NCBI RefSeq assembly: GCF_029223485.1
Contig: NZ_JARHTP010000011.1
Location: 310,001 to 374,000 of the forward strand
Source of the DNA: Streptomyces coacervatus
Lineage (GTDB): Bacteria; Actinomycetota; Actinomycetes; Streptomycetales; Streptomycetaceae
DNA length: 64,000 nt
Reading direction: 5' to 3'
A program made the translations under genes and the position numbers. The stretch's first letter is position 1. Each line of letters opens with the position of its first letter. The notes beneath the pieces are model-generated. The model worked only from the letters and a program-made list of their open reading frames with translations, was not told where the DNA came from and ran no database searches. Below are positions 8,289-17,099 of this stretch, one piece after another.

Positions 8289-8326
8289 CGCGAGGCCGCC
8301 CCCCGGTTAGTGGGGGCGGCCTCGCG
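8289..8326 (-). terminator. Terminator hairpin after rpmG
   Basis: A perfect 15-bp inverted repeat (8289-8303 and 8312-8326, CGCGAGGCCGCCCCC against its complement) 13 bases beyond the rpmG stop. No U-tract, which is usual in Streptomyces. Confidence 0.8.
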
Positions 8327-8338
8327 TACGAGCCTGAT

Positions 8339-8503
8339 TTATCGCGTCTCGCGGTGCGCGGTGTGCGCGTTGCAACGCGGGCAGTGCTTCTTCATCTCCA
8401 GTCGGTCCGGGTTGTTACGCCGGTTCTTCTTGGTGATGTAGTTCCGCTCCTTGCACTCCACGCAGGCCAGCGTGATCTTCGGGCGGACGTCGGTGGCAGC
8501 CAC
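8339..8503 (-). CDS. rpmG: 50S ribosomal protein L33 (zinc-ribbon form)
   Basis: 54-residue ribosomal protein. Two CxxC pairs, CVEC near the start and CPRC near the end, bind zinc, so this is the C+ form; many actinomycetes also keep a zinc-free paralog that replaces it under Zur control. The GTG at 8503 (VAATDVRPKITLACVEC) is the start; homologs read MAATDVRPKITLACVEC. tRNA-Met and tRNA-Thr lie upstream on the same strand, an arrangement conserved in Streptomyces. Confidence 0.95.
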   Translation of the reverse strand: MAATDVRPKITLACVECKERNYITKKNRRNNPDRLEMKKHCPRCNAHTAHRETR

Positions 8504-8592
8504 GTGAGTGCTCCTTGACGAACGGATAGGACGGTTTAACGCATAGAAGAGTAGCCGATCGAAGGACCGACCCCACAATCGGCTACTGTCAG

Positions 8593-8665
8593 TAGCGGTG
8601 ACCGGACTTGAACCGGTGACACAGCGATTATGAGCCGCTTGCTCTACCGACTGAGCTACACCGCT
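8593..8665 (-). tRNA. tRNA-Met (CAU), elongator
   Basis: Cloverleaf on the minus strand: acceptor AGCGGTG/CACCGCT with discriminator A, anticodon loop CTCATAA (anticodon CAT), T-arm ending TTCAAGTC. The first pair is A-U, so it may read as initiator-like at that position only; the anticodon stem lacks the three G-C pairs of an initiator, so elongator is favoured. Confidence 0.93.
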
Positions 8666-8711
8666 GTGATGCGATCCGTTCCCGCCTTGCGACGGGAACC
8701 TCACACACCAG

Positions 8712-8784
8712 AGCCCCAATACGGAATCGAACCGTAGACCTTCTCCTTACCATGGAGACGCTCTGCCGACTGAGCTATTGGGGC
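8712..8784 (-). tRNA. tRNA-Thr (GGU)
   Basis: Minus-strand cloverleaf: acceptor GCCCCAA/TTGGGGC with discriminator U, anticodon loop ATGGTAA (anticodon GGT), T-loop TTCGATT. It lies 46 bases upstream of tRNA-Met and is probably part of the same transcript as tRNA-Met and rpmG. Confidence 0.93.
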
Positions 8785-9051
8785 GAGCGATGAAGACATT
8801 ACACGCTCGGCCGCCGTTCACCCAAATCCGTTTCGCGGCCCCCGTCCCGGCCTGTTCCACGCACGCTCCCGGCCCCTGCCCCGGCCCGTTTCCCTGCTCT
8901 CCCACGAGCCGCTGAGGCCGCTCCGGCACGACGGACCACACCGGTACGACTATTGCGCTCCTCCCCGACACGAGCGGATCGCCGCCCTAGGCTCGACTCA
9001 CTCTGCGTGATCTTGCGTCCCCCTGCGCAGCCCCCGAGCCCCTGGAGCGCG

Positions 9052-10356
9052 ATGCCCGACAGCCAGCCGCAGCAGCCCCACTCGTCCTCCTCGTCGGGCT
9101 CGTCCTCCTCATCGGGCTCCTCGGGTTCTCCGGGCCCCTCGGGGCAGGTGGGCGATCCGGCCGCCCTGCTGCTGTGCGGGGCTCGGCTGACCGACGGCCG
9201 GACCGTGGACGTACGGCTGGGCGGCGGGCGTATCGAGGCGGTCGGCACGGCCGGCAGCCTGGCCGTCGGCGGAACGCGGGACTGCGGGATGCGCGTGGAT
9301 CTCAGCGGCTATCTGCTGCTGCCGGCCCCTGCCGAACCGCACGCGCACGGGGACACCGCGCTGTCGGCCGAGGGCGACGGTCCGGCCTCGTACGAGCCCC
9401 AGGACGTCCAGCGCCGGGCCACCGAGGCGGCGCTGTTGCAGTTGGGGCACGGGGCGACCGCGCTGCGGGCACACGTGCGCGTGGGCGACGTCCAGGGGCT
9501 GGGCGCGCTGGCCGCCGTACTGCAGGCGCGGCGTTCGCTGCGCGGGCTGACGGAACTGACGGCGGTGGCGATGCCCAGGCTGCTGACCGGCGTGGCCGGG
9601 GCGGACGGGCTGGCGATGCTGCGGGACGCCCTGAAGATGGGCGCCTCCGTGGTGGGCGGCTGTCCCGACCTGGACCCGGATCCGACGGGGTATGTGGAGG
9701 CGGTCCTCGAGGTGGCCTCCGAACACGGCTGCCCCGTCGACCTGCACACCGACGCCGCCGATCCGGCCCGCCTCGCCCGCATCGTCGCGATGGCCGGCGG
9801 GCTGCGCCCCGGGGTGACGCTCGGCCCGTGCGGCGGCCTCGGCCGGCTGCCCGCCGAGACGGGTCGGCGCACCGCCGACCAGCTCGCGGCCGCCGGGGTG
9901 ACGGTGGTGTGCCTGCCGCAGGGCGGCTGCGGCGCCACCGACCGGCGCGACACGGCTCCGGTACGGCTGCTGCGGGCGGCCGGCGTCCGGGTGGCCGCGG
10001 GCAGCGGCGCCCTGCGCGACATCTCGAACCCGGTGGGACGCGGGGACCCCTTGGAGGCGGCCTACCTGCTGTCCTCCCGGTACGGATTGCGGCCCGAGGA
10101 GTCGTACGACGCGGTGAGCTCCTCGGCGCGGGCGGTCATGGGGCTGCCGGAGGTGCGCGTGGAGGCGGGTTTCCCTGCCGAATTGCTGGCCCTGCGCGGC
10201 GATCGGCTGGCGGGGGCGCTGTCGCTGGCGTACAGCCGGATCGTGGTGCATCGGGGGCGGGTGGTGGCGCGGACGAGTGCGGTACGGGAGTACTGCAACT
10301 CGGCTGCGGCGGCGGAGCTGGGGCTGCCCCGGCAGGGGCGGGGCGAGCTGTCGTGA
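9052..10356 (+). CDS. Amidohydrolase-family protein, possibly catalytically degenerate
   Basis: 434 residues. After a serine-rich, low-complexity N-terminus (residues 1-35, many SS and GSSG) comes a cytosine-deaminase/amidohydrolase-like TIM barrel. The first metal motif is present as EPHAHGD and a further His in DLHTDA. The usual aspartate motif near the C-terminal end of the barrel (GSDN in cytosine deaminases) reads GSGALRD, so the proton-shuttling Asp may be missing or shifted by a few residues. The ATG at 9052 has GGAG six bases upstream. Conserved in Streptomyces; substrate unknown. Confidence 0.75.
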   Translation: MPDSQPQQPHSSSSSGSSSSSGSSGSPGPSGQVGDPAALLLCGARLTDGRTVDVRLGGGRIEAVGTAGSLAVGGTRDCGMRVDLSGYLLLPAPAEPHAHGDTALSAEGDGPASYEPQDVQRRATEAALLQLGHGATALRAHVRVGDVQGLGALAAVLQARRSLRGLTELTAVAMPRLLTGVAGADGLAMLRDALKMGASVVGGCPDLDPDPTGYVEAVLEVASEHGCPVDLHTDAADPARLARIVAMAGGLRPGVTLGPCGGLGRLPAETGRRTADQLAAAGVTVVCLPQGGCGATDRRDTAPVRLLRAAGVRVAAGSGALRDISNPVGRGDPLEAAYLLSSRYGLRPEESYDAVSSSARAVMGLPEVRVEAGFPAELLALRGDRLAGALSLAYSRIVVHRGRVVARTSAVREYCNSAAAAELGLPRQGRGELS

Positions 10357-10815
10357 GGCATGCGAGCGCTGGGCGGTGAGCCTCGGTGAGTGTGGGGGTG
10401 CGCGCCGGGGCGTGCGCGAGCGTGAGGGGCGCTCGGTATTGGCTTGTGCGCGGGCGCGCAGGCCGGAGCGTGCGCGGGGGTGAGCCCTGCCGATGGGCAT
10501 GGCGTCGGCGCGTGTGCCGAGGGTGGGCTTCTTCGGCTTGGGCGCTGTGTATGCGAGCCGACGGCGTGACTTCGCGTCGGTGCGCCAATGGGGCGGAGTG
10601 CTGCGTGCGAGTGGGCGGTGCGGGCTCACGGCGTACGAGGGGGTAACGCACATCCTCGGCGCACAACCCGGCGTACACCGGGGAGCGCGCAGTCAGGGCT
10701 TGTGCGCCCAGCGCGTGCTCTTTCCATGTGCGCTCCACATGCGCGCCCTGGCACACCCTGGGACATGGCTCAAGTCGTGCGGCGGATGCGGCTGTCCGGG
10801 CGTACGGTCGGAAAC
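10357..10815. other. Intergenic region without a recognisable gene
   Basis: 459 bases, strongly G-rich on the plus strand up to about 10660. Open frames here have no ribosome binding site and no familiar protein. The only structure I see is an inverted repeat, GGCGCACAA at 10658-10666 with TTGTGCGCC at 10700-10708, enclosing a smaller CCCGG/CCGGG repeat. The promoter of the gene at 10816 should be near the right end. Confidence 0.55.
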
Positions 10816-11472
10816 ATGCGCATTGTCATCGCTGGTGGTCATGGTCAGATCGCGCTGCGGCTGGAGCGGCTGCTCGCTGCGCGCGGAGACGAGGTTGCGG
10901 GCATCATCCGTCACGCCGAGCAGGGCGGCGACCTGCGGGAGGCCGGCGCCGAACCGATCCTGCTGGATCTGGAGTCGGCCTCGGTCGAGGAGGTCGCGGC
11001 GCATCTGCAGGGAGCAGACGCGGCGGTCTTCGCCGCGGGTGCGGGTCCGGGCAGCGGGGCGGCCCGCAAGGACACCGTGGACAAGGGAGCGGCGATCCTG
11101 TTTGCGGACGCGGCGGTTCGGGCGGGCGTACGACGGCACGTGGTCGTCTCGTCGATGGGCGCCGATCCCGCGCACCAGGGGGACGACATCTTCGATGTGT
11201 ACCTGCGCGCGAAGGGCGAGGCCGACGCGTACGTGCTGCGGCTGGACGCCCTGGACTCGACGATTCTGCGCCCCGGCATGCTGACGAACGACGCCGGAAC
11301 GGGCCTCGTTCGGCTGGAGGCGCACACGGGCCGCGGCGCCGTCCCCCGCGACGACGTGGCCGCCGTACTGGCGGAGTTGGTGGACACTCCGGCGACGGCC
11401 GGTCTGACGCTGGAGCTGGTCGGTGGGTCGGCGCCGGTGTCGGTGGCGGTGAAGTCGGTGGCCGGGAACTGA
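10816..11472 (+). CDS. NAD(P)-binding protein, atypical SDR
   Basis: 218-residue Rossmann protein that starts MRIVIAGGHGQIALRLERLL, with AGGHGQI as the glycine-rich loop. It also has the VVSSMGAD segment and the RPGMLTND region typical of the PF13460/NmrA-like group. The frame extends 76 codons further upstream, but ATG 10816 directly precedes the Rossmann strand and fits family length. The next gene follows after 2 bases. Substrate unknown; a redox-sensing or quinone-reductase role is common in the group. Confidence 0.82.
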   Translation: MRIVIAGGHGQIALRLERLLAARGDEVAGIIRHAEQGGDLREAGAEPILLDLESASVEEVAAHLQGADAAVFAAGAGPGSGAARKDTVDKGAAILFADAAVRAGVRRHVVVSSMGADPAHQGDDIFDVYLRAKGEADAYVLRLDALDSTILRPGMLTNDAGTGLVRLEAHTGRGAVPRDDVAAVLAELVDTPATAGLTLELVGGSAPVSVAVKSVAGN

Positions 11473-11474
11473 GG

Positions 11475-11864
11475 GTGGTCGGTGAGGGGGTTCCGGCCAC
11501 GCGGGAGGCCGTGCTGCGGCGGATGTACGAGGCCTTCTCGACCGACGAGCGGGACGCCTTCGTACTGCCGTGTCTGGCGCCGGACGTGGATTGGCCGAAC
11601 GTACTCGACGGCGTCCGTCTGCACGGCCGCGAGGAGGTACGCGCCTACTGGGCGCGGCAGTTCGCGGCCGGCCATCCCCTCGTACGGCTGGAGGGGTTGC
11701 GGCTCGACGGCGACGGCGAGGGCGTGGTGGTGACCGTACGACCGGGCCTGCGGGACGCGTCGGGTGACCGGTGGGCGGAGGGGACGGTCGAGCACGTGTA
11801 CCGGTTCGGCGGGGACGGGCTGGTGACGCGGATGGACGTGCGGGCAGGCTCGCAGGGGGCGTAG
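11475..11864 (+). CDS. SnoaL-like (NTF2-fold) protein
   Basis: 129-residue alpha+beta-barrel protein: TREAVLRRMYEAFSTDERDAFVLPCLAPDVDWPNVLDG is the typical SnoaL-like opening, and the C-terminal strands end in EHVYRFGGDGLVTRMDV. Family members are small cyclases, hydrolases or ligand-binding proteins; nothing narrows this one. The GTG at 11475 begins 3 bases after the stop of the preceding SDR gene, so translation is probably coupled; an internal ATG at 11524 would cut the first helix. Confidence 0.72.
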   Translation: MVGEGVPATREAVLRRMYEAFSTDERDAFVLPCLAPDVDWPNVLDGVRLHGREEVRAYWARQFAAGHPLVRLEGLRLDGDGEGVVVTVRPGLRDASGDRWAEGTVEHVYRFGGDGLVTRMDVRAGSQGA

Positions 11865-11915
11865 GAGCGGAATCGCAGGGGCCGTAGGAGCGGAATCGCA
11901 GGGCCGTAGGAGCTG
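11862..11915. repeat. Short tandem repeat after the SnoaL-like gene
   Basis: Two copies of a 24-bp unit containing CGTAGGAGCGGAATCGCAGG, and a partial third. It begins at the stop codon of the preceding gene. Confidence 0.8.
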
Positions 11916-11948
11916 TGGCGGCGTCTGGAATGCCGTCCGGAACTCCGC

Positions 11949-12161
11949 CTAGAACAGGGGCAGTTGGCCAGGCATCTCCGGGACGGCATATCCGTCCAAC
12001 GACGGTTGGGCCGCGCCGAGTTGCGCCTGGCGACGGGAGCCGGGGCAGGAGACGAGTGCGCCGTTCTCGCGCGCGCCGGGCGGGTCGTGCCGAGCGAACC
12101 GTCCGGCGACGACGGCGATCTCGCGACGGCATTCGGGGCAGCGTCTGCGACGAGTGGACAT
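11949..12161 (-). CDS. Small CxxC protein conserved in Streptomyces
   Basis: 70 residues starting MSTRRRRCPECRREIAVV; CPEC and a lone later cysteine in LVSCPG suggest a zinc-binding knuckle. It ends in PGQLPLF. I recognise the general pattern from other Streptomyces genomes, but it has no assigned function. The ATG at 12161 lacks a strong ribosome binding site. It converges on the SnoaL-like gene and is divergent from the transporter fusion at 12387. Confidence 0.6.
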   Translation of the reverse strand: MSTRRRRCPECRREIAVVAGRFARHDPPGARENGALVSCPGSRRQAQLGAAQPSLDGYAVPEMPGQLPLF

Positions 12162-12386
12162 GGGGTCAGTGCGCCCCGGGCGAGGGTCTGTTGTGCGCGG
12201 GGGCGCACGCCCCCGCGCGGAGCCGGGGTGGACAGCTGCCGTAGGCGGAGCGGCTCCCGACCCTGCCACCCGGATCCCTTCACCGGGTTCCCACGAAACC
12301 CGACCATGCTTGCTTAAGTCAATCAACCGGCTTAGCTTGAGGGTGTCGCGCACACCCGATGCCCACTGCCTACGGAGGCCCGGCCC

Positions 12387-14999
12387 ATGTCCCACGCCCT
12401 TCCCCGACCCGCCGACGACGACGACGAGGGGGTGGTGTCCGCAGCGCCGCGGGCCAATGCCGTCGTAGCGGTCCTGGCCTTCGGCGGGATCGTGGTCTCG
12501 CTGATGCAGACCCTGGTGATCCCGATCGTCCCGGAGCTGCCGAAGCTCCTGAACGCCCCGGCCTCCGACACCGCCTGGGCCGTCACCGCCACACTGCTCG
12601 CCGCCGCCGTGGCCGTCCCGATGATGGGCCGGCTGGGAGACATGTACGGCAAGCGCCGCATGCTCCTGGTGAGCCTGGTCCTGCTGGTCGCCGGATCGGT
12701 CACCGCCGCGCTCAGCGACTCCCTGGCCCCGATGATCGTCGGGCGGGTGCTGCAGGGCACGGCGGGCGGTGTGATCCCGCTCGGCATCAGCATCATGCGG
12801 GACGAACTGCCCGCCGAACGGCTCGGTTCGGCCACCGCGCTGATGAGCGCCTCGCTCGGCGTGGGCGGCGCGCTGGGTCTGCCGGCGGCTGCGTTGATCG
12901 CCGACAACTTCGACTGGCACGTGCTGTTCTGGAGCTCGGCCGGGATGGGTGTGGTGGCGCTCCTGCTGGTGCTGTTCGTCGTACCCGAGTCCAAGGTGCG
13001 GACCGGCGGCCGCTTCGATGTCGTCGGCGGCCTCGGCATGGCCGCCGGTCTGGTCTGCCTGCTGCTCGGCATCTCCAAGGGCGGCGACTGGGGCTGGGGC
13101 AGCGGCACCACGCTCGGCCTGTTCGGGGCGGCCGTGGCGGTTCTGCTGCTGTGGGGCTGGTACGAGCTGCGCACCGAGCAGCCACTGGTCGACCTGCGCA
13201 CCACCGCCCGCCGCCAGGTGCTGGTCACCAATCTCGCCTCGATAGCCCTCGGCTTCGGCATGTTCGCGATGTCGCTGGTGCTTCCGCAGCTCCTGCAGTT
13301 GCCTGAGGCGACCGGCTACGGTCTCGGCAAGTCGCTGCTCACCGCCGGCCTGGTCATGGCCCCCTCCGGCCTGGTGATGATGGCCGTCGCCCCCGTCTCG
13401 GCCGCCCTCTCCAAGGCCAAGGGCCCGAAGGCCAGCCTGATGCTGGGCTCGCTGATCGTCGCGGCCGGCTACGGCCTGCAGATTCTCCTGATGACCGAGG
13501 TCTGGCAGTTCGTGCTGGTGTCCTGCGTCATCGGTTCCGGTATCGGCTTCACGTACGGCGCGATGCCCGCGCTCATCATGGGCGCCGTGCCGCCGTCGCA
13601 GTCCGGCGCCGCGAACAGCCTCAACACCCTGATGCGGTCCATCGGGACGTCGACCGCCAGCGCCGTCGCCGGCGTCATCCTGTCGCAGATGACCACGAGC
13701 CTCGGCGGGGTCTCCCTCCCCTCGCAGAACGGCTTCAAGACCGTCCTCGCCATCGGCGGCGGCGCGGCGCTCCTCGCCTTCGCCGTCGCGTCCTTCATTC
13801 CGCGGCATCGGACGGCTGCGGCCGGGGGCAGCTCCGCGTCCGAGGAGAGGGCTGCCGCCGGAGGGCCGTCCGCTACGGCACCGTCCGCGGCGGGGATCGA
13901 GAAGGGTGCGCCCGGCTTGGATACAAGGGGCGCGCCCGGCCTGACTGAGGTGGGAGCGTCGGGCCTGGCTGAGGAGGGTGCGTCGGGCCTGGCTGAGGAG
14001 GGTGCGTCGGGCCTGGCTGAGGAGGGTGCGTCGGGCCGGTCCGCCGCGGCCGCGATCGAGGGGGGTGCGACCGGCCTGGCCGGGGAGGGTGCGTCGGGCT
14101 GGTCCGCCGCGGCCACGACCGTGGGCGGCGCGCCGGGCCTGTCGGCCGCGCGTTCCAACGGAGCCTCGCCGGCACCTGCGTCCTCGTCGGCTTCCGTCGC
14201 GACCGCTGCCCCCGACGGGGCGAGCGGCTCCATCGGGGGCGGAATCCCGGTGAGCGGTCATGTCCTGGGTGCGGAGCGCGTCCCCTTGGCCGGGGCCGCG
14301 GTCACCCTCATCTCGCTCGGCGGGAAGCAGCTGAGCCGGTCGGTCTCGCAGGCCGACGGCTCGTACGGTGTCGATGCGCCCGCCGCCGGTTCGTACGTTC
14401 TGATCGCCTCCGCGGACGGTTTCCAGCCGCAGGCCTCGACGCTCGTCGTCGCCGACGGACCGGTCTCGTACGACGTCCTGCTGAGCGGCACGAGCGGCCT
14501 TGCGGGGCTGGTGCGGTCCGCCGACAGCGGGACGCCGGTCGCCGATGCGGTGGTGATCGTGACCGATGTGCGCGGGGACGTGCTGACCACCGGACGGACC
14601 GACGTGCTCGGCGAGTTCACGGTCACCGACCTGGTGCCGGGGACGGTGACCCTCGCCGTCAACTCCGCCAAGCACCGCCCGCTCGCTCTGCCCGTCGAGA
14701 TCGGCGGCACCGGCACCACACGCATCGAGGTCGAGCTCCGGCCCGGCGCCCATGTACGGGGCACGGTACGCGGAGCGGGCGCCCCACTGGGCGACGCCCG
14801 GGTGACCCTGGTGGACGCTGCCGGCAACGTGGTCGCCACGACCAGGACCGGGCACGACGGCGCGTACGCCTTCTCCGACCTGGACAGCGGCGCGTACACG
14901 ATCACCGCGACGGGCTATCCGCCGCAGGCGGCGACGGTGACGGTGGCGGGCGGCGGCGCGGACGACCATGACATCGAACTTGCCCACAGCGGGGAGTAG
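12387..14999 (+). CDS. MFS transporter fused to carboxypeptidase regulatory-like domains
   Basis: 870 residues in three parts. Residues 1 to about 475 form a DHA2-type MFS transporter with about 14 TM segments, motif A at GRLGDMYGKRRMLL and IPIVPELPKLL in TM1. Residues about 475-620 are an Ala/Gly/Ser-rich linker that includes a tandem GASGLAEE repeat. Residues about 620-865 hold three carboxypeptidase-D regulatory-like beta-sandwich repeats (ISGHVLGAERVPLAGAAVTL, LAGLVRSADSGTPVADAVV and VRGTVRGAGAPLGDARVTL begin them). With 14 TM segments the tail should be cytoplasmic, which is odd for a domain type usually found outside the cell. Substrate unknown. The perfect hairpin at 15055-15104 probably terminates it. 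Confidence 0.85.
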   Translation: MSHALPRPADDDDEGVVSAAPRANAVVAVLAFGGIVVSLMQTLVIPIVPELPKLLNAPASDTAWAVTATLLAAAVAVPMMGRLGDMYGKRRMLLVSLVLLVAGSVTAALSDSLAPMIVGRVLQGTAGGVIPLGISIMRDELPAERLGSATALMSASLGVGGALGLPAAALIADNFDWHVLFWSSAGMGVVALLLVLFVVPESKVRTGGRFDVVGGLGMAAGLVCLLLGISKGGDWGWGSGTTLGLFGAAVAVLLLWGWYELRTEQPLVDLRTTARRQVLVTNLASIALGFGMFAMSLVLPQLLQLPEATGYGLGKSLLTAGLVMAPSGLVMMAVAPVSAALSKAKGPKASLMLGSLIVAAGYGLQILLMTEVWQFVLVSCVIGSGIGFTYGAMPALIMGAVPPSQSGAANSLNTLMRSIGTSTASAVAGVILSQMTTSLGGVSLPSQNGFKTVLAIGGGAALLAFAVASFIPRHRTAAAGGSSASEERAAAGGPSATAPSAAGIEKGAPGLDTRGAPGLTEVGASGLAEEGASGLAEEGASGLAEEGASGRSAAAAIEGGATGLAGEGASGWSAAATTVGGAPGLSAARSNGASPAPASSSASVATAAPDGASGSIGGGIPVSGHVLGAERVPLAGAAVTLISLGGKQLSRSVSQADGSYGVDAPAAGSYVLIASADGFQPQASTLVVADGPVSYDVLLSGTSGLAGLVRSADSGTPVADAVVIVTDVRGDVLTTGRTDVLGEFTVTDLVPGTVTLAVNSAKHRPLALPVEIGGTGTTRIEVELRPGAHVRGTVRGAGAPLGDARVTLVDAAGNVVATTRTGHDGAYAFSDLDSGAYTITATGYPPQAATVTVAGGGADDHDIELAHSGE
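13956..14038 (+). repeat. 24-bp in-frame tandem repeat in the transporter linker
   Basis: Three identical 24-bp units (13956-13979, 13980-14003, 14004-14027) and part of a fourth. Each encodes the eight residues GASGLAEE (in rotation). The length is a multiple of three, so copy-number change would keep the frame. Confidence 0.9.
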
Positions 15000-15054
15000 T
15001 TCGGCCTGAGCCGTACCTGCGCCCTGCCTGCCCCGGAGACAGAGGGTGGCACAT

Positions 15055-15104
15055 GAAGAGACCCCCTCCGGTCTGCGTTTCCGCAGACCGGAGGGGGTCT
15101 CTTC
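15055..15104. terminator. Bidirectional terminator between the transporter gene and the tRNA-Tyr site
   Basis: Perfect 23-bp inverted repeat (15055-15077 and 15082-15104) closed by a TTTC loop. It serves the plus-strand transporter gene and, before the element inserted, the minus-strand tRNA-Tyr. A diverged copy of it lies inside the element at 35046-35087. Confidence 0.85.
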
Positions 15105-15110
15105 ATCAAA

Positions 15111-15161
15111 GTGGCGGCGCCAGGATTCGAACCTGGGAAGGCTGAGCCGGCAGATTTACAG
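15111..15161. repeat. attL of the AICE (3' half of tRNA-Tyr)
   Basis: 51 bases identical to 35096-35146. They cover the 3' half of the minus-strand tRNA-Tyr from one base past the discriminator to the anticodon loop, where identity stops. The rest of the tRNA is absent here, so this copy is the left attachment remnant. Confidence 0.93.
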
Positions 15162-15359
15162 CGGGCCGCGTCCGATCACTCTGACCAGGCACTTCTTCCA
15201 ACGCCGACCCAGTTGGGGGACGTCTGGGGGATTCTCACCGTCCACACGGCGACCGGGTGCCGCGTCTGACGTTGCGTCAAAGACCACTGCTGCATCAGCT
15301 GACTGACGATGCAACGGCTCCCGACAGCATCCCCGACTGTGGTCTACTCACCTTTTGTG

Positions 15360-15998
15360 ATGAACGTTGGGGAACGACGACTGTTTCACTTCACGCATGT
15401 GCGTCACTTGCCGGACATCCTGTCCGACAAGCAGATGGTCTCAGACAACGTCATGCAGGGCAGGGGTGGCGTGCCTGTGGAGTGCGGAGACAGGGATGTC
15501 AAGGCCGAACGGCGAACACGGCGAATCACCGTTCCGCCCTACGGATGCCCCGCTGATTACGTCCCGTTCTACTTCGCCCCGAGGTCACCCATGCTCTACG
15601 TGATCAGTCGAGGCGGCGTATCGACGTACCAAGAAGGGCAAGCTCCACTCGTCTACCTGGTCACGTCCGTGGATGCTGTCCAGGCATCCGGAAGGCCATA
15701 CGTGTTCAGCGATGGCAACTGCGCGAACGAGATCACCCGCCACTTTACCGACCTGAGCATGATGCCGAGCGTCGTTGACTGGGAGATCATAGGAGCGCGG
15801 TACTGGGCGAACACGGTTGACGATGGTGATCGCATGCGGCGCCGCATGGCAGAGCTGTTGGTGCACGAGCACCTTCCCGTGACTGCCCTGCATGAAGCCG
15901 CGGCCTACGATCATGATCACGCTGAGCGGGTGCGGCGCCTGTTCAGGGAGGTAGGCGCCGAGATTCCAGTGAGTGTCAGACGTGAGTGGTACTACTGA
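15360..15998 (+). CDS. darT: DarT-type DNA ADP-ribosyltransferase toxin
   Basis: 212-residue DarT (DUF4433). DarT enzymes use NAD+ to ADP-ribosylate bases in single-stranded DNA and block replication; several act in anti-phage defence. Visible hallmarks: LFHFTHVRHLPDIL at the N-terminus, the AERRTRRITVPPYGCPADYVPFYFAPRSPMLYVI core with the NAD-contacting arginine region, and RRRMAELLVH with the likely catalytic glutamate (E165). ATG 15360 gives the usual short lead before the FHFTH motif; an alternative ATG at 15309 would add 17 residues. No clear ribosome binding site precedes either. darG follows after 39 bases. GC is lower than in the neighbouring core genes. Confidence 0.9.
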   Translation: MNVGERRLFHFTHVRHLPDILSDKQMVSDNVMQGRGGVPVECGDRDVKAERRTRRITVPPYGCPADYVPFYFAPRSPMLYVISRGGVSTYQEGQAPLVYLVTSVDAVQASGRPYVFSDGNCANEITRHFTDLSMMPSVVDWEIIGARYWANTVDDGDRMRRRMAELLVHEHLPVTALHEAAAYDHDHAERVRRLFREVGAEIPVSVRREWYY

Positions 15999-16037
15999 CC
16001 TAGCGGTAACGAACGAACCCTTCAGGGAAGGACAGCG

Positions 16038-17099
16038 ATGATCACGCGCGGCACCGGCAACCTGCTTCTGGCAGATGTCGATGCCCTTGTTAACACGGTC
16101 AATACCGTGGGCGTCATGGGCAAGGGCATCGCCTTGCAGTTCAAGCGGGCCTATCCGGATAACTTCGAGGACTACAAAGCATCCTGCGATCGCGGCGACG
16201 TCACCGTTGGCCGCATGCACGTGCATGAGGTCAAGCAGTTGGGCGGCCCAAGATTCATCGTAAACTTCCCAACAAAGCGTCACTGGCGTGCACCATCCCG
16301 AATTGAAGATATCACTTCGGGGCTCATTGCCCTACGTGACGAAATCGTCGAACGGGGAATCAAGTCCATTGCTGTGCCGCCGCTTGGATGCGGAAATGGC
16401 GGCCTAGCATGGCGCGACGTCGAACCCCTGATTCGCCAAGCATTGGGCACTATCCCCGGAGTGGAAGTTCGAGTCTGGGAGCCGTCAGGCGCTCCGAGTG
16501 CAGCGTCAATGCCGAATGCCACAAAGGCACCTGAGATGACCCGCGAGCGTGCTGCGTTCCTCGCCACACTCAACCGTTACATCCGAAGCGGTATTTCACG
16601 TGGACTAGCTTTCGAGCCCCGCGTTTCGCTACTTGAAGCACACAAGGTTGCGTATTTCCTACAGAAAATGCAACTACCCCTTGGACTCCATTTCGAAAAG
16701 GGAATCTACGGGCCGTACTCACAACGCCTGGACAGCGCAGTTTCAACGATGGAAGGTCATTTCATCACCGGGTTCGGCGACGGCACAAGTGGCGCTCAGG
16801 CGATCCTGGAGCTCAACAAAGACTCTGCGAACGATGCCGAACAGCTCCTAAAGCAGTACCCGGAATTCGAAAAAATTGCCACGAAGTTCCAAAAGCTAAC
16901 AGCCGGCTTCGAGGACGCTTTCGGCATGGAGCTCTTGAGTACCGTGCTTTTTGCCGCCGAAGAACTAGTCCCGCCTCCACCCAACCCTGAATCTGTGACT
17001 GCCTGCATCAGGGGATGGAATCACCGCAAACAGCGCCTCTTCACGGAAGATCATGTCCGTACGGCGTGGCAGCGCCTGCGTGACGTGGGCCTCTTGTAA
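16038..17099 (+). CDS. darG: DarG-type macrodomain antitoxin
   Basis: 353 residues. The N-terminal macrodomain (about 1-150) has GTGNLLLADVDALVNTVNT, VGVMGKGIALQFKRAYP and PLGCGNGGLAW, the ADP-ribose-binding loops; in DarG this domain removes the ADP-ribose from DNA. The C-terminal half (about 170-353, with FEPRVSLLEAHKVAYFLQKM and HFEKGIYGPYSQRLD) matches the DarT-binding part of known DarG proteins. The ATG at 16038 has GGAAGG six bases upstream, far better than the toxin's start, which would favour antitoxin excess. Downstream of and co-directional with darT. Confidence 0.92.
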   Translation: MITRGTGNLLLADVDALVNTVNTVGVMGKGIALQFKRAYPDNFEDYKASCDRGDVTVGRMHVHEVKQLGGPRFIVNFPTKRHWRAPSRIEDITSGLIALRDEIVERGIKSIAVPPLGCGNGGLAWRDVEPLIRQALGTIPGVEVRVWEPSGAPSAASMPNATKAPEMTRERAAFLATLNRYIRSGISRGLAFEPRVSLLEAHKVAYFLQKMQLPLGLHFEKGIYGPYSQRLDSAVSTMEGHFITGFGDGTSGAQAILELNKDSANDAEQLLKQYPEFEKIATKFQKLTAGFEDAFGMELLSTVLFAAEELVPPPPNPESVTACIRGWNHRKQRLFTEDHVRTAWQRLRDVGLL

